Made by a program: the position numbers and the translations under genes
Assembly (NCBI GenBank): GCA_963768565.1
Contig: CAVYIO010000015.1
Coordinates: forward strand, 231,182-295,181
Source of the DNA: JABDKH01 sp963768565
GTDB taxonomy: Bacteria > Bacteroidota > Rhodothermia > Rhodothermales > JABDKH01
Direction: 5' to 3'
DNA: 64,000 nucleotides
Notes under the pieces: model-generated
Database searches by the model: none
What the model was told of the DNA's origin: nothing
Seen by the model: only the letters and a program-made list of their open reading frames with translations
Part shown: positions 29,853 to 40,304 of the stretch, piece by piece
Layout of the letters: each line of letters begins with the position of its first letter
Position numbering within the stretch: position 1 is the stretch's first letter

Positions 29853-32606
29853 ATCCAGGCACCACCATTTCCCACTACCGCGTCGTCGGCCAGCTCGGCC
29901 GCGGCGGGATGGGCATCGTCTACAAGGCCGAGGACACGAAGCTCGACCGGACGGTGGCGCTGAAGCTGCTTCCGCCGCACGCTTTGATTTCAGAGGATGA
30001 CCGGGCGAGGTTTTACCGCGAGGCCCGGGCGGCTGCCGCGCTCAATCATCCGAACATAGCGCACGTGTACGAGATCGACGAGGCTGAGGCAGAGGGTGAA
30101 TCCCGCCCCTTCATCGCGATGGAGTTCATCGACGGCGAGTCACTCGCCGACCTCGTTGCGAAGGGTCCCCTGCCGCTGAAGGATGCCATCTCCTATGCAT
30201 CCCAGATCGCCGAAGGGTTGAAGGTGGCCCACGAGGCGCAGGTGGTGCACCGCGACATCAAGAGCGGCAACATCATGCTCACGAAGAAGGGCGTGGCGAA
30301 GATTCTCGACTTCGGTCTGGCAAAGACCACCGCCTCGACAAAGCTGACGCAAATGGGCTCGACGCTGGGGACGATCGCGTACATGAGTCCGGAGCAGGCA
30401 AAGGGAGAGGAGGTGGATCGCAGGAGCGACATCTTCTCGTTAGGTGTCATCCTCTACGAACTGATCACAGGTCGACTGCCGTTCAAGGGAGACTACGAGC
30501 AGGCGGTAGTCTACGGGATCCTGAACGAGGATCCCCCTTCGCTGACAACCCTGCGCGCCGGTGTGCCCCTGGCGCTCGACGGGATCATCGCGAAGATGCT
30601 CGCGAAGGATCCGGATTTGCGGTACCAGCACGTCGACGAGCTGCCGGCGGACCTGAAGGCGATTGATCTGGCAGCGAGTGTGCAGACCTCGCGACTATCG
30701 ACAACCACGACAGCTGCCCGGCCAGTAACATCGAGTGGGACTGATGCCGTAGTTGTCGATGCCGCCGTCGCTGTCGGTCGTCGTCGTCCGAATGCTCTTG
30801 TCACAGGTCTCGCTCTGGTGTTGGGACTACTGGTCGGAGCAGCGGGAGTATGGTTGCTCGGTGGAGATTCAGTCCGAAGTTGAGAGATCCGTCAAGCGGC
30901 TGACGCTCCCAAGTCCCGAAGCTGAGCGATTGACGACACTCGACGTCACGCCCGACGGCGCGTCGGTCGTCTATGTCGGGCAAACAGGCGATCCTATACG
31001 CGTGCTTGATCTGGATGATGGTTCTGTCAGGACGCTCGATGGCACGGAGGACGCCCTCGTGCTGCGCGTCTCTCCCGACGGCAGCTGGATCATGATGACG
31101 ATGGTCTCTGGCGTGAAGCGCGTCTCTCTGTTCGGCGGCAAGCCGATTACGGTGGTCGAATCGACAACAGAGCCGGGTCCCTATACGGCGTGGGCTCCGG
31201 ATGAGAGACTCGTCTATGAGGATTTCGGAACACTCTGGGTCAAGCCACTCGTCGGCGGGTCGTCGACGCAGGTCACCACGCTGGAAGAAGGGGAGCTTGA
31301 TCACGACTGGCCTTTTGTCCTTCCGGACGGGAAGACGATGATCGCGACAATCGAGTACGCCGGCGGGTCCGTTGGCATCGGATTGTGGGATCTGGATTCG
31401 CTGGAGCGAATCGGAGTGCTTGAGCTTGGAGGCTATGCACCGCGATGGATTCCGACCGGGCACCTGATCTTCGAACTCGAGGGAGAGCTTATGGCGGTCC
31501 CGTTTGATGTTTCGAAACGGAAGATCGTCGGAGTGCCTGCGAGCCTCGAGTCGTCCGTCGACCCGCGGACCTTCGCAGTGTCTACCGGCGGGACGTTCGT
31601 GTCGCTCGAGGCCACGGCCCGCAACGTCCTCGGTGGTTTGAACTCGGTCATAAACAGGCTTGACTTCGGAGGTTCTGCGACGTCGCTGCCGTTCGAGGTG
31701 CAGAACTACTGGGATCTTCGCCTCTCGCCGGACGGCAGTCAGCTCGCCGTCGAGATCAGCGATGTAGGCGGGACCGGACCCCAGGCCATTCCCGACCAGG
31801 ATATCTGGGTTCTTGATGTCAAGAGCGGAATCCGGGACCGCCTGACGTTCGACAATAGCGGGGACGAGCCAACATGGTCGCCAGGCGGCGACTCATTGCT
31901 ATACGTAGATCGAAGAGTGTCCCTTCCCGGAGCCTCGGGTCGTTCGAGTCGCCTCATCGTGCGGTCTTCGGATGGGACCGGGAGTCCGAGGACGTTGCAT
32001 GCCGATTCGGTCCGGCTTGAGTACCCCGACTGGTCACCCGACGGTCGTTACGTGGCGTTCACGCGATCAAACATATTTGCAAACCGGAGTGATGGACATG
32101 CCAGCGAGGCCTTGAGAGGTTCGTTCACCGCCGTCACGCTTCTTGACCTTCGCGACGGTACGCTCCGAGTCATCGAAAACGAGGCCACGCGGGGACGATT
32201 CTCCCCGGACGGGCGCTTTATTGCGTACGAGCATCGGGACCATGTGTTTGCCAAACCAGTCAGCGCCGAAGGTGGAGAGTGGGACGTCTCCGATGGCCCG
32301 GGCTCGGCTCCCGAATGGTCCAGGGACGGCAAGTTCCTCTATTTCCTCGACGGGCCTTCCCTCATGCGCGTCGAGGTCGCCCCTACCGAGAGTCGGGTTC
32401 GGTTTGGAAACCCGGAGGAAGTGGCCCGGACCGACCGGGCCCGAATCTCCTACACCTTGACGGAAGACAATGCCGGTATTTATGTCACCGGCTTGCCGAC
32501 TGTCGTGACCGACGAAGAGGACGGCAAGGTAGACGCGTCTGCACCACCCGTCAATGTCGTGATCAACTGGTTTGAGCACGTTCGAAAGCTCTCGCCGAAC
32601 CCATAG
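29849..32606 (+). CDS. STK7: receptor Ser/Thr kinase with beta-propeller sensor (one frameshift)
   Basis: ATG at 29849 overlaps the STK6 stop (ATGA) and is preceded by GCGAAGG. A frame opens further upstream but only crosses STK6, so 29849 is the start. The kinase is complete (VHRDIKSGNIMLTKKGVAKI). The transmembrane helix (LVTGLALVLGLLVGAAGVWL) is followed by one frameshift at about 30865-30885, right at the outer membrane boundary, after which SEVERSVKRLTLPSPEAERL begins the propeller. Blades include VTPDGASVVYVG, VSPDGSWIMMT, LSPDGSQLAVEI, WSPGGDSLLYVD and FSPDGRFIAYEH. It ends NVVINWFEHVRKLSPNP, about 918 residues. The kinase half is nearest STK1. Confidence 0.88.
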
Positions 32607-32633
32607 CGCTTCAACGCGTCATAGCGCCACCCA

Positions 32634-35249
32634 TTGAATCCCGGCACCATCATATCACACTACCGCGTCGTCGGCCAGCTTGGCCAGGGCGGGATGGGCA
32701 TCGTCTACAAGGCTGAGGACACGAAGCTCGACCGGACGGTTGCGTTGAAGCTGCTGCCCCCGCATGCACTGGCTTCGGAAGATGACCGGGCGCGGTTTTA
32801 TCGCGAGGCGCGGGCGGCCGCGGCGCTCAATCATCCGAACATTGCGCATGTCTACGAGATCGACGAAAGTGACGTGGAGGGAGAAGGGAAGCGTCCCTTC
32901 ATTGCGATGGAGTACATCGATGGCGAGTCGCTGGCCGGGCGCGTCGCAAAGGGTCCGCTCCCGCTGCAGGATGCGATCTCCATTGCGACCCAGGTCGCCG
33001 ATGGACTGAAAGCCGCGCACGAAAAGGACATTGTGCACCGCGACGTGAAGAGCGGCAACATCATGCTGACGTCGGCGGGTGTCCCGAAAATCCTCGACTT
33101 CGGTCTGGCAAAAACGGCGGCCTCGACGAAACTGACTCAGATGGGCTCGACACTCGGGACGGTGGCGTACATGAGTCCGGAGCAGGCGCGGGGCGAGGAG
33201 GTGGATCGCCGAAGTGACGTGTGGTCGCTGGGCGTGATCCTGTATGAGATGGTATCAGGCCGGATGCCGTTCCTCGGCGACTATGAGCAGGCAACCATCT
33301 ATGGCATTCTGAATGCAGAGCCCGAGCCGCTGACCGGGATGCGGACAGGCGTGCCGATGGAGCTCGAGCGGATCGTATCGAAGTGTCTGGTGAAAGATGC
33401 TGCGCGTCGGTATCAGTCGACCACGGACCTGGTTGTCGACCTCGAGGCCCTTGAGTTCGATGTTCGTGGCTCCACGATGCAGCACTCCGCTCAGCGCACA
33501 TCGGCTATGACTCCGATACCTGAGCCCGTACCTCCAGCTCCGAAGAAACGCGGCCTGCTCGTTGCAGCCATCGTGTCCTCACTGATCATCGGTGTCGTCG
33601 GCGGTCTTTTGCTCCGGAGGGCGGCGCCCGAGGGGCGTGTTCCGATGCATCTCTCCATCGTTACGCCTCAAGACGGCGGCCTCGGTCATCCATCCATGTC
33701 CCCGGACGGGCAATACGTAGCATATTCCGCATCCGGAGGAAGGCTGATACTCCACGACCTGTCAACGGAAGCCAGGCGCGTAATCGTCAGCAATGCAGAT
33801 GCCCGGATTTCGCGGTTCTCCCCGGACGGCCGGTGGCTCGCCTTCGAACATGGCGCGACCGGGATTTCCATCATGCAGGTACCCGATGGGACCGTGGCGC
33901 GGTTGACGGAGCGCGGACAGGTACCGTCGTGGATTGACAACGAGTATCTGATATTTACCGATGGAACTTCGATCTTCCGTATCAGCCGTATCACCCAGCA
34001 GCAGGTCGTTGTCTGGGAACCTGACAGCGATGAGATCACCGGCCTTGCGCATCCCGAGGTGCTGCCGGATGGTGAGAAGATCCTCGTCACGGTTCTCAGG
34101 GATCCGATTCACGGGATCGGCATTCTCGACGTGAAATCCGGTGAGGTGCGGGTGCTGCGAGACCGGGCAATCGCTCCGAAGTACGTATCGTCGGGGCATC
34201 TGGTCTTTACGGATCAGCCTACCGGGTTGACCTACCGTGGCCGAGTCTTTGCCCAGCCCTTCGACTACGGAACAGGGCAGACGCGTGGCCCCGCCGTACC
34301 AATCCTGTCCAATAGAGGATACTGGGAGCTGGCCATCAGCGAACGGGGCGACTTGATCACGACGGCGGGCTCAACGGCCTCCGACAGTATCGCGCTTCAG
34401 GCACGTTTCGTCGATCCATCTACAGGGGAAGCCGGCGCATCTCTGCGGACGGTACCGTCCACCGGCGCTTGGAGCCTGTCCGTCGACGGCAAATGGTTCG
34501 CCTATGCCGACGATGTCGAGAACATTCTTGCGGTCGGCCCGACGGATCCTTCCGACGGTGGTACGTTTCAATTCTCGACGGCGCGGCCGCCGAATTTCCC
34601 TTCTTTCTCGAACGATGGTAACACACTTTACTACACAGAGGGTGCATTTCCGACGGCGTTGGACGCGTTCCGGCGCACGGTCGACGGGGGTCCTCCGGAG
34701 GATCTCGATTTCGGTGGTCATCGGTTCGAAGCTGTGGTTGGAGAGACACCAGACGGCCGCTTCCTGAGCGTCTTCGTCGCCGAGGAAGAAGGAGGTGCGC
34801 TGGAGTATCTGCTCGTGGACAAGGATACGGGGGAACAGAGGACCCTGCTCAGCGGCGACATATACTTGCAGGCGTCTATTTCGCCCAACGGCCAATGGAT
34901 CGCATTTTCAGAGGGGAATGACATCTACATTCGTGGCGTGGATGGTGCTGGACCGTGGCGAATAGCTTCGCAGCGATTCAATCCGAAGTGGTCGAAAGAC
35001 GGGATCACGCTTTACGTCCGGGATGACATACACATCTACGCGATCCCACTGACCATCGGTAGAGGTGTCCGACCGGGAACAGAGCGCGTGGTCTATACCG
35101 GCACGCAAAGTCTTGACTACGATGTCAACCGGGCCACAGGGCAGCTATTCGTGGTCGATCGAACGGAAGACAATCAGCTCGTCACGGACCGGCTTGATGT
35201 CGTGCTCAACTGGGGAGAACGACTGAGGCAAGAGGCGCCGGTTCAATGA
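32634..35249 (+). CDS. STK8: receptor Ser/Thr kinase with beta-propeller sensor, intact
   Basis: An intact 871-residue member starting at TTG (TTGAATCCCGGCACC), aligned with the ATG/GTG-AATCCCGGCACC starts of STK7 and STK9. The glycine loop is GQGGMG in place of GRGGMG, shared only with STK9 and STK15. The kinase has VHRDVKSGNIML and a four-residue longer hinge region (DESDVEGEGKRPFIAMEY). The transmembrane helix is LLVAAIVSSLIIGVVGGLLL. Blades include SMSPDGQYVAYSA, FSPDGRWLAFEH and SISPNGQWIAFSE. It ends DVVLNWGERLRQEAPVQ. A 27-base gap separates it from STK7. Confidence 0.94.
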   Translation: MNPGTIISHYRVVGQLGQGGMGIVYKAEDTKLDRTVALKLLPPHALASEDDRARFYREARAAAALNHPNIAHVYEIDESDVEGEGKRPFIAMEYIDGESLAGRVAKGPLPLQDAISIATQVADGLKAAHEKDIVHRDVKSGNIMLTSAGVPKILDFGLAKTAASTKLTQMGSTLGTVAYMSPEQARGEEVDRRSDVWSLGVILYEMVSGRMPFLGDYEQATIYGILNAEPEPLTGMRTGVPMELERIVSKCLVKDAARRYQSTTDLVVDLEALEFDVRGSTMQHSAQRTSAMTPIPEPVPPAPKKRGLLVAAIVSSLIIGVVGGLLLRRAAPEGRVPMHLSIVTPQDGGLGHPSMSPDGQYVAYSASGGRLILHDLSTEARRVIVSNADARISRFSPDGRWLAFEHGATGISIMQVPDGTVARLTERGQVPSWIDNEYLIFTDGTSIFRISRITQQQVVVWEPDSDEITGLAHPEVLPDGEKILVTVLRDPIHGIGILDVKSGEVRVLRDRAIAPKYVSSGHLVFTDQPTGLTYRGRVFAQPFDYGTGQTRGPAVPILSNRGYWELAISERGDLITTAGSTASDSIALQARFVDPSTGEAGASLRTVPSTGAWSLSVDGKWFAYADDVENILAVGPTDPSDGGTFQFSTARPPNFPSFSNDGNTLYYTEGAFPTALDAFRRTVDGGPPEDLDFGGHRFEAVVGETPDGRFLSVFVAEEEGGALEYLLVDKDTGEQRTLLSGDIYLQASISPNGQWIAFSEGNDIYIRGVDGAGPWRIASQRFNPKWSKDGITLYVRDDIHIYAIPLTIGRGVRPGTERVVYTGTQSLDYDVNRATGQLFVVDRTEDNQLVTDRLDVVLNWGERLRQEAPVQ

Positions 35250-35280
35250 ATGGCGACGACAGTTCCGTATTAATATTGAA

Positions 35281-37961
35281 GTGAATCCCGGCACCATCAT
35301 ATCGCACTACCGCGTCGTCGGCCAGCTTGGCCAGGGCGGGATGGGCATCGTCTACAAAGCCGAGGACACCAAACTCGACCGGACGGTGGCTCTCAAGCTC
35401 CTGCCCCCGCATGCCCTGGCTTCGGAAGATGACCGGGCGCGGTTTTATCGCGAGGCGCGGGCGGCCGCGGCGCTCAATCATCCGAACATCGCGCATGTCT
35501 ACGAGATCGACGAAAGTGACGTGGAGGGAGAAGGGAAGCGTCCCTTCATTGCGATGGAGTACATCGATGGCGAGTCGCTGGCCGGGCGCATCGCAAAGGG
35601 TCCGCTCCCTCTGCAAGATGCGATCTCCGTTGCAACTCAAGTCGCCGATGGACTGAAAGCCGCGCACGAAAAGGACATCGTGCACCGCGACGTGAAGAGC
35701 GGCAACATCATGCTGACGTCAGCGGGTGTTCCGAAAATCCTCGACTTCGGTCTGGCAAAAACGGCGGCCTCGACGAAGCTGACACAGATGGGCTCGACAC
35801 TCGGTACGGTGGCGTACATGAGTCCGGAGCAGGCGCGGGGCGAGGAGGTGGATCGCCGGAGTGACGTGTGGTCGCTGGGTGTGATTCTATATGAGATGGT
35901 ATCAGGCCGGATGCCGTTCCTCGGCGACTATGAGCAGGCAACTATCTATGGCATTCTGAATGCAGAGCCCGAGCCGCTGACAGGGATGCGGACAGGCGTG
36001 CCGATGGAGCTCGAGCGGATCGTATCGAAGTGTCTGGTGAAAGATGCTGAGCGTCGATATCAGTCGACCACGGATCTCATCGTGGATCTGGGAAATCTGG
36101 ATGTCGCCCAAACACGATCATCAAGTTCGGTTGCGCACCCCTCGAGCGTCTCGATGGCACCGGCATCCGGCATAGCGCCGATGCCAGGAACGAAGGCTCT
36201 CGCCAGGACCCGATTTGGACTGACGGCCGCAGCCATCGGCGTCGCCGGCTTGTTCTTCGGGGCTCTCGGTATGTGGCTGCTGCGACCAACAGCTCCCACA
36301 TCGTCGTCTGCCCCGATCGTTACGGATCTCGTCCTCCCGGAAGGTGTCGTACTGGAAGCGTCTCTCACGGCTCCTCTCCAACTCGACCGCGTCGCGATCG
36401 CGATTGACCACAGCGGAAAGAACGTCGTGTTTGCGGGCGGCAGCAACGAGACGACTGATCTATATCTGCGTTCGCTCGAATCAGGAGAGACCACGAAACT
36501 GGAGGGGACGCAGGGCGCGTACGGTCCGTTCTTCTCACCGGACGGGCAGTGGATCGGGTTCTTTACAGGTACTCGCCTGAAGAAGGTGTCCGCCGACGGT
36601 GCAACGGTCGTCGATCTCGCCGAGGCTGCGCTTCCTTACGGAGGCTCGTGGGGCGCCGACGGACGCATCGTGTATTCAACCAACGAGGGCGAGGCGCTTG
36701 CGGTGGTGGACCAGAACGGGGCAAACCGCCGGATCATTCCCGTCGATGTCATTGGTGAAATGGGGCAAGTCACTCATGTCGGTTCGGGTGGGCAGGTTCT
36801 GGTTGCCGCGCGCGGGTTGATGGCAGTAGATGTGGATTCAGAAGAGTCGCGGGACCTCAAGATCGAGACCACGAACGTGGCCGTATTGGATGAGGAAACG
36901 CTCCTGGTGCCGCGCGAGGGCCAGCTGTTTGCGATTCGTTTCGATTCTCGCCGTCTCGAATTAATCGGCGATCCTGTCCAGATTCAGAGCGGCATACTCG
37001 ATGAGATGTTCGCGCAATACGCCGTCAGCAGCTCGGGAACGCTTGTCTATGCCCCCGGGCCGTGGCTGGGCGAGGACCGTCTTGCGTGGCTATACGAGGA
37101 CGGTCGCATCGAGACCATTCCGCAGTTCGATGCGCAGATTTACGGCGAGTTCAACCTGTCGCCCGGGGCCAACCGCATTGCCATTTCAGTGATGGAGCGT
37201 CCACTGCTGACGCTATGGGTCTACGACTTCGAGAGGGGCAGCCGTATACGCCTGACTTCAGACGGATATACCGCGTTCAGCACTTGGACCCCGGATGGCG
37301 GCTCTGTAGTCTTCAACACTCGGATAGAGGCAGGCGACTTCATGCTTGTGCGCTCCGCTGAAGGAATAGGCTCGGTCGACACACTCGCTGCGGGCCTTGT
37401 CACTCCGCAGTGGGTTACGCCGGATGGCGACAAAGTGGCAACGGTCGTCAGTGGACCCAACGGAATTCCGGATATCGTGATTCAGGATTTCGAGCGGGAC
37501 GCTCCAGCCGAACCCGTCTCAGCTGAGCCGACGGTCACCGAGGTGTTATCAAATATATCCGCAGATGGGCGTTTCGTGGCGTACACGTCGGACCAGACGG
37601 GCGACTACCAGGTTTATGTCGAGCCGTTTCCGCCAACGGGTGAACGCTGGCAGGTGTCGGTGGCTGGCGGTGAGGAGCCACGTTGGACAGAGGACGGAAC
37701 CCGGCTCTTTTACCGGGTCGGAGACTATCTTATGAGTGTGGACATTGAGTATTCAGGCGGAACACCCCGCTTCTCCGTTCCCGGAGACACTGTTCGTTGG
37801 CAAGTTCACGAATGTGCCGGGTTATTCGTACGACTACGACGATCGCAACGCGGTGGCTGATCCTTCGCCGTTCCGAGATTCGACCTGAGGTCCGACACTT
37901 GAGGGTCGTGTCGAATCTCTCCGCACGTATTGAAGAGGCCATGGGCCGACAGACGAAATGA
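35281..37961 (+). CDS. STK9: receptor Ser/Thr kinase with beta-propeller sensor (two 3' frameshifts)
   Basis: GTG start at 35281. The kinase is nearly identical to STK8 up to the end of the kinase fold (VSKCLVKDAERRYQSTTDLI); linker, helix (FGLTAAAIGVAGLFFGALGM) and sensor are unrelated to STK8. The frame opened by the start stops at 37860, but the family pattern continues in another frame from about 37790 (TLFVGKFTNVPGYSYDYDDR) and, after a second shift near 37885, in a third (LRVVSNLSARIEEAMGRQTK). The true stop is then the TGA at 37959-37961, overlapping the STK10 ATG, which explains how the chain of coupled genes continues. Blades: FSPDGQWIGFFT, WGADGRIVYST, WTPDGGSVVFNT. About 893 residues. 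Confidence 0.85.
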
Positions 37962-40304
37962 TCGGAACCACCATATCCCACTACCGCATCGTCGACGAGC
38001 TGGGCCGGGGCGGCATGGGGATCGTATACCGCGCCGAGGACACTAAACTCGATCGGACGGTTGCTATCAAGTTCCTGCCGCCCAACACATTAGGATCGGA
38101 AGAAGAGACGGCTCGTTTTTATCGGGAGGCGAAGGCTGCCGCTGCACTGCATCATCCGAATGTCGCCACGGTCTTCGAAATCAATGAAGCCCCGGGCGCG
38201 AGCGGTGAGCCGCTGCTCTTCATCGCGATGGAGTTCATTGACGGGGAGTCGCTTACCGATCTGATCGCCCGTGGACCGGTGCCTCCTGAAGAAGCCGTCG
38301 GTGTCGTTGCACAGATCGCAGACGGTCTGGCCGCCGCACACGACAAAGGAATCGTCCACCGCGATATCAAGCCGGCGAATATCATGATGTCGTCGGATGG
38401 CCGCCCGAAGGTTCTTGATTTCGGCGTCGCCCGACTTGAGCGCGAAGCAACACTGACACAGACGGGCTCTACGATCGGGACGACCGCCTACATGAGTCCG
38501 GAGCAGATCCGCGGAGAGCCCGTCGACAAGCGATCTGATCTATGGTCCCTCGGTATTGTCTTCCACGAACTGCTGGCCGGTACCCGCCCGTTCCAGGGAG
38601 ACTATGAAGCGGCGATCACGTTCGCCATTCTCAATGAGGATCCGAAACTGTCGGAGGATGTCCCCGAGAATCTCCTTCCAGTGCTTCGAAAACTGTTCGC
38701 CAAAGACGCGGACGACCGTTACCAGAACGCGAACGAACTGGCCGTCGATCTGAGAGCAGGGACCACCCCTGCTGCGGCTCCTTCCGCGACGACCATTTCG
38801 AGCGTACCGTCTGCGCGACCAACACTGTCGCGCAGAACATTGATTGCGGTCGTCGTTGGTTTTGTCATCATGGTGGCGGCAGCACTTGTGTTCATACTGG
38901 GGGGCCGGTCGCAGATCGAGTCGGTCGCCGTCCTGCCATTCGGCAACTCGGGCAACGACCCCGATCTCGAGTATCTGAGCGATGGGCTGACCGAGACGTT
39001 GATCAACCGTCTGTCGCAGGTGCCGGACCTGCGCGTCATGGCGCGGTCCACCGTCTTCCAGTACAAGGGAAAGGCAGTAACGCCGGGTCAGGTCGGGGAC
39101 GACCTGGGCGTAAAGGCCGTGCTGCTGGGTGACATTTCGCAGCGTGGTGAGAATCTGCGAATCAATGCCGAACTCGTCGACGTCTCGGACGGCGCGCAGC
39201 TGTGGGGAGGCGCCTTCGACAGACCTCTGACGGATATCGTGGAGGTGCAGGATGATCTCGCCGGATCAGATACTCGAAGGGCTGCGGGTAAGTCTCTCGG
39301 GTGATGAGCGCGAACGGCTTGTCGACTCGGGCACGGAAAGCGGCGAAGCGTACCAGTTATATCTCAAGGGCCTCTATCACTGGAACAAGCGAACGGGGGA
39401 GGCGCTCCTGACAGCGCTCGACTATTTCCAGCAGGCCGTCGATCTGGATCCGAAGTATGCGCTGGGGTATGCCGGACTGGCAAACACGTACAATCTTCTG
39501 AGCCTCTATGGCCTGCGACCGGCCGCCGAAGTCCAGCCCCTGGCTCGTGCCGCAGCCCGTCGGGCGCTCCAGCTGGACGATGGACTGGCCGAGGCGTACG
39601 CCGGGCTTGCCGCCGTCCAATGGTCGTACGATTGGGATTGGGAAGCCGCCGAGACAAGCTATCAGCGGGCCCTGTCTGCCAATCCCAACTACGCGTCAGG
39701 GCGTCAATGGTACGGAGAACTCCTGGCCAGTGTAGGCAGGATGGACGAATCGATTGCCGAGTTACGGAAGGCACTTCAACTCGACCCGCTGTCGATTCAA
39801 ATTCGAGGAGTACTCGGTGCCTACATGATCATGGCGGGGCAAGAGCAAGAGGGACTGGAGCAACTGCGACAGACCATTGAGCTCGAACCTCGAGCCGTTT
39901 ATGCCCTGTGGGTGCTGGGCGCCTACCACCTCGTCCGCGGGGACATTGATGTCGGAGCCGGTTTTCTCGAACGGGCACTTGAGATCGACGAAAATCCGGC
40001 GATCGTACCGCTGTTGGCATACCAGTATGTTGCGCAAGGAGAACCGGATCGCGCGCGCGCGATTCTCGGACGCCTTGACGAACTGTCGAAGGATCGATGG
40101 GTCTCCCGTTACAACTACGCGGTTGTACACGCTGCACTGGGTGACAAGGACGCGGCGTTCGAAGAACTCGACGCGGCGGTAGAGGAGAGGTCAGACCTGC
40201 TGGTGTACATCGAACAGGACGAGTCGCTCAGGAGCCTTCGGGACGATCCTCGCTACGACAAGATTCTGGATACCGTTGGACTGGTTCGATGGGCGGGCAG
40301 GTGA
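37958..40304 (+). CDS. STK10: receptor Ser/Thr kinase with TolB/FlgO-like domain and TPRs (one frameshift)
   Basis: The only array member without a propeller; about 781 residues. The kinase starts MIGTTISHYRIVDELGRGGMG, has the canonical loop VHRDIKPANIMM and DFGVARLEREATLTQTGST. Helix RTLIAVVVGFVIMVAAALVF is followed by SVAVLPFGNSGNDPDLEYLS, DGLTETLINRLSQVPDLRVM and ARSTVFQYKGKAVTPGQVG, the TolB-like N-terminal domain often fused to bacterial signalling TPR proteins. A one-base shift at about 39255-39262 leads to TPR units (YFQQAVDLDPKYALGYAGLA, YQRALSANPNYASGRQWYGE, LRKALQLDPLSIQI, LRQTIELEPRAVYALWVLGA). Such kinases likely sense or recruit through protein-protein contacts. The TGA overlaps the STK11 GTG. 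Confidence 0.88.

Noticed and set aside
38900..40304. Adenylate cyclase domain in STK10 and STK15
   Set aside because: The VAVLPF...DGL.E.L...L motif is the TolB-like domain often found next to class III cyclases; no cyclase catalytic motif is present.
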